The position numbers were made by a program, and so were the translations under genes. Positions 13,978 to 19,092 of a stretch of 19,092 nt of DNA are shown here, piece by piece. The DNA is from DATARN01 sp036264135. GTDB taxonomy: Bacteria; Actinomycetota; Acidimicrobiia; Acidimicrobiales; Palsa-688. The stretch is taken from positions 1-19,092 of the forward strand of contig DATARN010000145.1 in assembly GCA_036264135.1 (NCBI GenBank), read 5' to 3'. The notes beneath the pieces were generated by a model. It ran no database searches and was not told the origin of the DNA. It saw nothing but the letters and a program-made list of their open reading frames with translations. Each line of letters starts with the position of its first letter. The stretch's first letter is position 1.

Positions 13978-15351
13978 ATGTCCGTTCAAGGGAAACGGCG
14001 GCGCTCCGTCGCGGCCCTCGCCGCGCCGGTTCTCGCCACCGTGCTGGTGGCCTGTTCGTCGGGCAGCGGCACAACGACGAACACCACCGCCGCCGCTACC
14101 GGCACCACCCTGAGCGGCGATTGCGCCAAGTACTCGGCGTATGCCGGCCATGCCGGCCAAACGGTGAGCATGTTCGCGTCCATCCTGTCGCCGGAGTCGG
14201 ACTCCTTGCAGACCTCGTGGTCGAAGTTCGAGTCGTGCACGGGCATCACTATCAAGTACGAGGGGTCCAACGACTTCGAGTCGCAGCTGCCCGTCCGGGT
14301 CCAGGGCGGCACCCAGCCTGATCTGGCCATCATCCCGCAGCCGGGCTTGCTGGCCCAGATGGTGAAGACCGGCAAGGTCGTCAAGCCGCCGGCGCAGACG
14401 GTCACCAATGAGAACGCCTGGAACTCGGCGTGGAAGACCTATGGGTCGGTCGACGGGACGTTCTACGCCGCCCCCATGAGCGCCAACATGAAGACCCTGG
14501 TGTGGTACTCGCCCAAGACGTTCTCGGCCGCCGGCTACACCGTGCCCACCACGTGGGCGGACCTCATGACGCTGTCGCAGAAGATCGTCAGCGACGGAAA
14601 GATGAAGCCGTGGTGCGGCGGTATCAGCTCCGGCACCGCCACCGGGTGGCCGGCCACCGACTGGCTGGAAGAAGCGGTGCTCAGCACCTATGGCGGCGAT
14701 GTGTATGACCAGTGGGTCGCCCACACCATCAAGTTCTCGGACCCGAAGATCGAGGCGGCCATGAAGACCGTGGCCGACTACATGCAGAACCCGGCCTACG
14801 TCAACGGCGGCTACGGCAACGTCAAGACCATCGCCACCACGACCTTCCAAGACGCCGGCCTCCCGATCCTCAAGGCCCAGTGCGGCATGCTGCAGCAGGC
14901 GTCGTTCTACGAGGCACAGTGGCCCAAGGGCACCAACGTCTCCCCCACCGGTGACGCGTTCGCCTTCTACCTGCCCCCGGTGAATCCCTCCATCACCACG
15001 CCGGTCGAAGGCGGCGGCGAGTTCGTCACCGCCTTCTCCAGCGCCCCCGCCGTCCAGGCAGTCCAGAACTACGTGTCGAGCGCCGACTGGGCCAACAGCC
15101 GCATCCAGGTGGCCCCCGGTTGGGTCTCCGCCAATCAGAAGGTCGACCAGTCGCTGTACACCGACCCCATCGACAAGCTGTCGGCCCAGTACCTCACCCG
15201 CAAGGACGCCACCTTCCGCTTCGACGCCTCCGACCTCATGCCCGCCGCGGTGGGTTCGGGGGCGGAGTGGACGGCGATGACGGAATGGTTCGCCCAAGGC
15301 AAGTCGATCGACGCCGTGGCCAAGGAGATCGACGCCGCCTGGCCGAGCTAG
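13978..15351 (+). CDS. aglE: Sugar ABC transporter substrate-binding lipoprotein, AglE type
   Basis: Captures an oligosaccharide outside the membrane for the downstream permeases. 457 residues. Lipoprotein signal: basic n-region (KRRR, 6-9), hydrophobic core, lipobox LVAC with Cys26, then a Ser/Gly/Thr linker. Family-1 binding-protein features include DLAIIPQPGLLAQMVKTGKV, LVWYSPKTFSAAGYTVPTTW, a PWCGGISSGTATGWPATDW segment and FRFDASDLMPAAVGSGAEW; these resemble AglE of alpha-glucoside (sucrose/maltose/trehalose) systems, judged from memory rather than alignment. The ATG at 13978 has AAGGAGG 4 bases upstream; an ATG at 13921 lies inside the operator and is rejected. Specificity is uncertain because the neighbouring hydrolase is GH1. 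Being directly behind the promoter, it is probably the most highly expressed gene of the operon. Confidence 0.88.
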   Translation: MSVQGKRRRSVAALAAPVLATVLVACSSGSGTTTNTTAAATGTTLSGDCAKYSAYAGHAGQTVSMFASILSPESDSLQTSWSKFESCTGITIKYEGSNDFESQLPVRVQGGTQPDLAIIPQPGLLAQMVKTGKVVKPPAQTVTNENAWNSAWKTYGSVDGTFYAAPMSANMKTLVWYSPKTFSAAGYTVPTTWADLMTLSQKIVSDGKMKPWCGGISSGTATGWPATDWLEEAVLSTYGGDVYDQWVAHTIKFSDPKIEAAMKTVADYMQNPAYVNGGYGNVKTIATTTFQDAGLPILKAQCGMLQQASFYEAQWPKGTNVSPTGDAFAFYLPPVNPSITTPVEGGGEFVTAFSSAPAVQAVQNYVSSADWANSRIQVAPGWVSANQKVDQSLYTDPIDKLSAQYLTRKDATFRFDASDLMPAAVGSGAEWTAMTEWFAQGKSIDAVAKEIDAAWPS

Positions 15352-15374
15352 CGGGAGCCCTGAACCGTCCCGCT
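15350..15374 (+). other. Hairpin at the aglE stop codon
   Basis: AGCGGGA (15350-15356) pairs with TCCCGCT (15368-15374) across an 11-base loop, starting within the TAG stop codon. There is no T-tract. It could stabilise the 3' end of the aglE message. Confidence 0.4.
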
Positions 15375-15425
15375 TGTCGTCCCGGTTCATCGCCCGGATA
15401 GTTCCGATAATCGCCGTGGGAGTGG

Positions 15426-15449
15426 CCCGTTGGCAGTGTTGCCAGCGGG
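15426..15449 (+). other. Strong intergenic hairpin between aglE and aglF
   Basis: CCCGTTGGCA (15426-15435) pairs with TGCCAGCGGG (15440-15449): ten base pairs including one G-U, with a GTGT tetraloop. There is no T-tract after it, so it is not a classical terminator. It lies in the 155-base gap 15352-15506, 57 bases before the aglF start, and is the strongest candidate there for setting different levels of binding protein and permease. Confidence 0.55.
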
Positions 15450-15506
15450 TCGCCCCGGCGAAGTTCCTTCCTCCTCCATTGCGGGAGTTTCTCTAAGGGG
15501 GCAACG

Positions 15507-16520
15507 TTGTTGGCATCTGGTGGCCCAGCGCTCGTATTGGCGTCGACGCTGTCCGATTCGCTGTCCAAGCTCTTCGGGGTCATCGAAGCCGTCGGAGGCT
15601 TCGTGGCCATCGTGCTCATCATCTTCTTCGTGGCCGGCCGGGCGACGGGCCGGCTGCAGCGCCCCTTGACGGTGCTGGTGTGCCTGGGGCCAGCGCTGGT
15701 CCTCCTGCTCATCGGCCTCGTCGTCCCCGCCATCCGGACCATGTACCTCAGCTTCTTGAACTCCGACAGCAAGAAGGTGATCGGGTTCAGGAACTTCTGG
15801 TGGGTGTTCACCGACCCCAATAACCGCGGCGTACTCATCCGGACCGGCGAGTGGCTGATCATCGCGCCGCTGTTCGCCACCGGGTTCGGGCTTCTGGTCG
15901 CCGTCCTGGTGGACCGGATGAAGCATCAGAGCATTCCCAAGTCGCTCATCTTCCTGCCGACCGCCATTTCCTTTGTCGGCGCCAGCATCATCTGGAAGTT
16001 CATCTACACGACCCGAGCCTCCGGTCAGCAGCAGATCGGCCTCCTGAGTGCGGTGGTGATCAAACTCGGGTGGTCCCACCCGCCGAACTGGTTGCTGTCG
16101 ATCCCGCTCAACACCTTCCTCCTGATGGTCATCATGATTTGGATCCAAACCGGTTTCGCCATGGTGGTGCTGGCCGCCGCCTTGAAGGGCATCCCCGACG
16201 AGATCCTGGAAGCGGCCCGGATGGACGGCGCGGGCGGCTTCAAACTGTTCCGCAGCGTCCAGATCCCCATGATCCGAGGCACCCTCATCGTGGTGATCAC
16301 CACGATCATGATCGCCACCTTGAAGGTCTTCGACATCGTGCGCACGGTGACGGGCGGCAACTTCAACACCCAGGTGTTGTCCAACAAGATGTACAGCGAG
16401 ACGTTCGTCAACTTCGAAACCGGCCGAGGGAGCGCGCTGGCGGTGGTGCTGTTTCTCGCCGTGATGCCGCTGGTCGCCTACAACGTCCTGCAGATGAAGA
16501 GGGAGAGGGCAACGCGATGA
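15507..16520 (+). CDS. aglF: Sugar ABC transporter permease, AglF (MalF-like) type
   Basis: Integral membrane half of the importer. 337 residues with about seven hydrophobic segments (near 28-45, 57-76, 116-136, 147-167, 202-224, 258-275 and 310-328). The EAA loop that docks the ATPase is DEILEAARMDGAGGFKLFRS (231-250). The NTFLLMVIMIWIQTGFAMV stretch and VFDIVRTVTGGNFNTQV are typical of AglF-type permeases, recalled rather than searched. The start is TTG at 15507 (a second TTG follows immediately), with AAGGGGG 5 bases upstream. Its stop overlaps the next ATG as ATGA, so the two permeases are translationally coupled and probably made in equal amounts. Confidence 0.9.
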   Translation: MLASGGPALVLASTLSDSLSKLFGVIEAVGGFVAIVLIIFFVAGRATGRLQRPLTVLVCLGPALVLLLIGLVVPAIRTMYLSFLNSDSKKVIGFRNFWWVFTDPNNRGVLIRTGEWLIIAPLFATGFGLLVAVLVDRMKHQSIPKSLIFLPTAISFVGASIIWKFIYTTRASGQQQIGLLSAVVIKLGWSHPPNWLLSIPLNTFLLMVIMIWIQTGFAMVVLAAALKGIPDEILEAARMDGAGGFKLFRSVQIPMIRGTLIVVITTIMIATLKVFDIVRTVTGGNFNTQVLSNKMYSETFVNFETGRGSALAVVLFLAVMPLVAYNVLQMKRERATR

Positions 16521-17491
16521 CGACTACTACCCCGCCCATCGCCACCGCGCCGGTCCCGCTGACGGGGGCCGAGGCCGCCCGCGTCAGCGACGTCAAGAAG
16601 GTCCGCCGGGCGTTCAGCAGCCCCATCGCCTCGCTGCTGGTCGTCATCCTGACGGTGCTGTGGACGGTGCCCACCTTCGGCCTGCTGGTCACGTCGTTAC
16701 GCACCAAGGCCGACGCCAACTCCAACGGATGGTGGACCTTCCTGGCCCATCCCCACGTGACCCTGGCGAACTACAACAGCATCCTGTTCTCCAACAGCTT
16801 CGGCGGTGGCGGCGGCCTCTTCCCGTACATGGTGAACTCCCTGGCGATCTGCATCCCGGCGACGCTCATCCCCATCGCCATCGCGTCGATGGCGGCCTAC
16901 GTGCTGGCTTGGGTGCGCTTCAAGGGCAGCGACTTCATCTTCTTCGTCATCTTTGCCCTCCAGGTCGTGCCCCTCCAGATGTCGCTGGTGCCGCTCCTCC
17001 AGCTGTATTCGGGAGGAGCCCACATCGGGTCGTTTACCATCCTCCCGAAGCTCCACATCGCCGGGACCTACACCGCCATCTGGCTGTCGCACACGATGTT
17101 CTCGCTGCCCTTGGCGGTGTTCCTGCTGCACAATTTCATGTCGCAGCTGCCATCGTCGGTCATCGAAGCCGCCCGCGTCGACGGTGCCGGCCCCATGCGC
17201 ATTTTCCGCAGCGTCGTCCTCCCGCTGGCGACGCCGGCCATCGCCTCGTTCGGCATCTTCCAGTTCATCTGGGTGTGGAACGACCTGCTCGTCGCCCTGA
17301 CCTTCGGCGGCGGGTCGCCGAAAGTTCAACCGCTCACCGCCCGCCTGTCGCAGCTCACCGGTTCCCTCGGGAGCAAATGGGAATTGCTCACCGCGGGTGG
17401 CTTCATATCGATCGTCATCCCGATGATCGTGTTTTTCGCGTTGCAGCGCTACTTTGTCCGCGGCCTTCTCGCAGGCAGCGTCAAGGGTTGA
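16517..17491 (+). CDS. aglG: Sugar ABC transporter permease, AglG (MalG-like) type
   Basis: Second membrane subunit. 324 residues: a hydrophilic N-terminus of about 35 residues, then about six membrane segments (near 38-60, 105-132, 138-160, 182-204, 238-260 and 293-311). The EAA loop is SSVIEAARVDGAGPMRIFRS (213-232). PLQMSLVPLLQLY, GIFQFIWVWNDLLVAL and the C-terminal FALQRYFVRGLLAGSVKG are characteristic of MalG/AglG permeases. The ATG at 16517 overlaps the aglF stop by 4 bases and has GGGAGAGGG upstream. There are 12 bases to the ATPase gene. Confidence 0.9.
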   Translation: MTTTTPPIATAPVPLTGAEAARVSDVKKVRRAFSSPIASLLVVILTVLWTVPTFGLLVTSLRTKADANSNGWWTFLAHPHVTLANYNSILFSNSFGGGGGLFPYMVNSLAICIPATLIPIAIASMAAYVLAWVRFKGSDFIFFVIFALQVVPLQMSLVPLLQLYSGGAHIGSFTILPKLHIAGTYTAIWLSHTMFSLPLAVFLLHNFMSQLPSSVIEAARVDGAGPMRIFRSVVLPLATPAIASFGIFQFIWVWNDLLVALTFGGGSPKVQPLTARLSQLTGSLGSKWELLTAGGFISIVIPMIVFFALQRYFVRGLLAGSVKG

Positions 17492-17503
17492 GAGAGGAGC
17501 CTC

Positions 17504-18589
17504 GTGGCTGACGTTCGGTATATCAATGCGACCTGCCTTTATGAGGGCAATCCCGTTCCCGCCATCAACTCGCTCAACCTCGAGATCGGCGACGGCGAGT
17601 TCATGGTCCTGGTTGGACCCTCGGGCTCGGGCAAGTCGACTGCGCTGCGCATGCTGGCCGGCCTGGAACCCGTCAGCACGGGCGAGATCGACATCGGCGG
17701 GGTCAACGTCTCGAATCGGGCGCCGAAGGACCGCGACATTGCCATGGTGTTCCAGAACTATGCGCTGTACCCGCATATGTCGGTCGCCGAGAACATGGGC
17801 TTCGCCCTGAAGCTGAAGGGTGTGCCCAAGGAGGAGCGTGACCGCAAGGTGGTGGAGGCGGCCAAGCTGCTCGACCTGGAGAAGTATCTGGACCGCAAGC
17901 CAAAGGCCCTTTCGGGTGGCCAGCGCCAGCGGGTAGCGATGGGCCGGGCCATTGTCCGCGAGCCCAGCGTGTTCCTGATGGACGAGCCGCTGTCGAACCT
18001 CGACGCCAAGCTACGGGTGGAGACCCGGGCCAACATCGCCAACCTCCAGGCCCGGCTGGGGACGACCACCGTCTACGTCACCCATGACCAGGTCGAGGCC
18101 ATGACCATGGGCAACCGGGTGGCCGTCCTGAAAGACGGCGTCCTGCAACAGGTCGACACGCCCCGCAACCTCTACGACCGGCCGACCAACGCCTTCGTGG
18201 CCGCGTTCATCGGGTCGCCGGCGATGAACCTGCGCCAGGCCAAGCTGGTCGACGACGGCGCCGTGCTGGGCGCCGTCACTCTCCCCCTCCCCCGTCCCGT
18301 TCTCGAGGCGGCCAAGGGACTGAGCACCATCACCCTCGGCATGCGGCCCGAGGCATTCACCATCTCCTCCGACGAGACCGGCCTGGCCCTCGACGTGAAG
18401 CTGGTGGAGGAACTCGGTGCCGACGCCTACGTGTACGGCACGCTGAGCGGTGACAGCCCGGAGGAGCGGCCCTTCGTCATCCGGGCCGGAGGGGCGGCGC
18501 CGCCCCGCATCGGCGACCTGATCCACATCAGCATCCTGGTCGGCCAGGAGCACGCCTTCCACCCCGACACCGGGGAGCGGCTCGGCTGA
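17504..18589 (+). CDS. ugpC: Carbohydrate ABC transporter ATP-binding protein (UgpC/MalK/AglK family)
   Basis: Cytoplasmic ATPase energising sugar import. 361 residues, normal for the MalK/UgpC/MsmK group. Walker A GPSGSGKST (38-46), Q-loop Gln84, signature LSGGQ (136-140), Walker B FLMDEP (157-162), D-loop SNLD, and switch His194 in VTHDQ. A C-terminal MOBE/TOBE regulatory domain follows (about 235-361), including ITLGMRPEAF. The GTG at 17504 has GAGGAG five bases before it. In this cluster it would be the AglK-equivalent; ugpC is the generic family name and does not imply glycerol-3-phosphate transport. Such ATPases can serve several importers. Confidence 0.92.
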   Translation: MADVRYINATCLYEGNPVPAINSLNLEIGDGEFMVLVGPSGSGKSTALRMLAGLEPVSTGEIDIGGVNVSNRAPKDRDIAMVFQNYALYPHMSVAENMGFALKLKGVPKEERDRKVVEAAKLLDLEKYLDRKPKALSGGQRQRVAMGRAIVREPSVFLMDEPLSNLDAKLRVETRANIANLQARLGTTTVYVTHDQVEAMTMGNRVAVLKDGVLQQVDTPRNLYDRPTNAFVAAFIGSPAMNLRQAKLVDDGAVLGAVTLPLPRPVLEAAKGLSTITLGMRPEAFTISSDETGLALDVKLVEELGADAYVYGTLSGDSPEERPFVIRAGGAAPPRIGDLIHISILVGQEHAFHPDTGERLG

Positions 18590-18610
18590 CAATGCGGCGT
18601 GGCGAACGCT

Positions 18611-19092
18611 GTGCCTAAAGGGGGGGCAGTGCCCCAAATCGTTGGGGCGTGCTTCATGGCGCTCGTTCTCGTCGGCTGCTCCGGCACGTTGTCGCCGACG
18701 AGCGAGTCTTCCGCCGCCCCGGCCACCGGGACATCGACGTCCTCGAATTCGCCCACGTCCGGTACGTTCCGCGGACCGTCGCCCTGCGATCTGATGCCCA
18801 CCGACCAGGTCAGCCGCTTGCTGCAGGCGGCAGTCGCCACGATTGACAAATCCGGAGGGGCCTGCAGGTGGTTCGCGGCGGACACCAATCGGAATGCGCA
18901 GCTCGGCGTAAGCATCTATCCCACCCGGGCCGCGGCGACCACAACATTCCAATCGGAGCAACTGTTCGACGCCCGCGCCCAACCATATGCCTTCGGCGAT
19001 CGCGGCTACACGGCCTCCACCCCTGCCCAAGCCGGCTTCCAATCACAAGGCGCGGCCAAGGTCCTTATCGGGGCGGCCATCGTGACCGCGGT
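18611..19092 (+). CDS. Small secreted lipoprotein (DUF3558-like), truncated by window end
   Basis: About 160 residues are visible and the frame stays open at the window edge. Features: hydrophobic signal ending in lipobox LVGC (Cys23 with this start), a long Ser/Thr/Ala/Pro linker (24-55), then a PCDLMPTDQVSRLL segment with Cys59 and a later CRWF (Cys85), a pattern like that of actinobacterial DUF3558 lipoproteins. Function unknown. The start is uncertain: GTG at 18611 keeps a Lys in the signal n-region; GTG at 18629 has a better Shine-Dalgarno (AAGGGG, 5-base spacing) but leaves no positive charge; GTG at 18599 is also possible. It is on the same strand 21 bases after the ATPase gene, so it may be read through from the importer operon, though nothing ties it functionally to sugar uptake. 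Confidence 0.7.
   Translation, partial: MPKGGAVPQIVGACFMALVLVGCSGTLSPTSESSAAPATGTSTSSNSPTSGTFRGPSPCDLMPTDQVSRLLQAAVATIDKSGGACRWFAADTNRNAQLGVSIYPTRAAATTTFQSEQLFDARAQPYAFGDRGYTASTPAQAGFQSQGAAKVLIGAAIVTA
18631..18648 (+). other. Hairpin after the importer operon, at the start of the lipoprotein gene
   Basis: GCCCCAA (18631-18637) pairs perfectly with TTGGGGC (18642-18648) around the loop ATCG, 41 bases after the ATPase stop. No T-tract follows. It falls inside the first codons of the lipoprotein frame, so it may terminate or attenuate the operon, or modulate lipoprotein translation. Confidence 0.4.

Noticed and set aside
13750..15390. 546-codon open frame antisense to aglE
   Set aside because: The plus strand carries promoter, operator, ribosome-binding site, lipobox and binding-protein motifs; the antisense product is Gly/His/Arg-rich shadow.
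18011..19042. 343-codon minus-strand frame over the ATPase end and lipoprotein
   Set aside because: It is antisense to the TOBE region and the lipoprotein, and its product is compositionally biased with no domain.
1..19092. Mobile element, prophage, CRISPR array, tRNA or defence system
   Set aside because: No transposase or integrase, no regularly spaced direct repeats apart from the short lacI-aglE array, no tRNA-like cloverleaf noticed, and even base composition throughout.

Overview
The window is GC-rich DNA with dense genes, NTGA stop/start overlaps and many GTG/TTG starts. Gene content points to a high-GC actinobacterium. The order DUF948 - DUF6167 - alaS - ruvX - mltG - aroE is an actinobacterial arrangement, and its continuation into type IV pilus motor genes suggests a deep-branching class such as Acidimicrobiia; this placement is inference, because no rRNA or marker gene was compared. 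No tRNA, rRNA, IS element, phage gene or CRISPR array was seen, and no gene-free stretch exceeds 300 bases.

Left block (1-11195, all minus strand, read from right to left): a small membrane protein (DUF948), a second one (DUF6167), alanyl-tRNA synthetase (alaS), Holliday-junction resolvase-like ruvX, endolytic transglycosylase mltG, shikimate dehydrogenase aroE, a PATAN/DUF4388 protein, then the type IV pilus motor genes pilB (extension ATPase), pilT (retraction-type ATPase with an extra N-terminal MshEN-like domain) and pilC (inner-membrane platform, cut by the window edge). Gaps are tiny or negative, so this looks like one long operon, possibly with internal promoters in front of DUF948 and alaS and a hairpin between pilB and pilT. 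The PATAN protein is translationally coupled to PilB, which suggests that it regulates the pilus motor.

Right block (11253-18589, all plus strand): a family 1 glycoside hydrolase, a LacI-family repressor, and a four-gene carbohydrate ABC importer of the AglEFGK type (lipoprotein binding protein, two permeases, MalK/UgpC-like ATPase). Two nearly identical LacI-type operators, TGTTAGCGTTTGCA before lacI and TGATAGCGCTTACA before the binding-protein gene, sit at the same offset from a -10 hexamer, so the repressor very probably controls itself and the importer. The transporter sequences resemble alpha-glucoside importers, yet the neighbouring hydrolase is of a beta-glucosidase family, which leaves the substrate open.

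Right edge (18611-19092): the start of a small secreted lipoprotein, truncated by the window end.

The most interesting points are the PATAN-PilB coupling, the MshEN-PilT fusion with an altered ligand motif, the paired operators, a duplicated promoter-like motif immediately before two start codons, and a likely CTG start for aroE embedded in a CTGA overlap.
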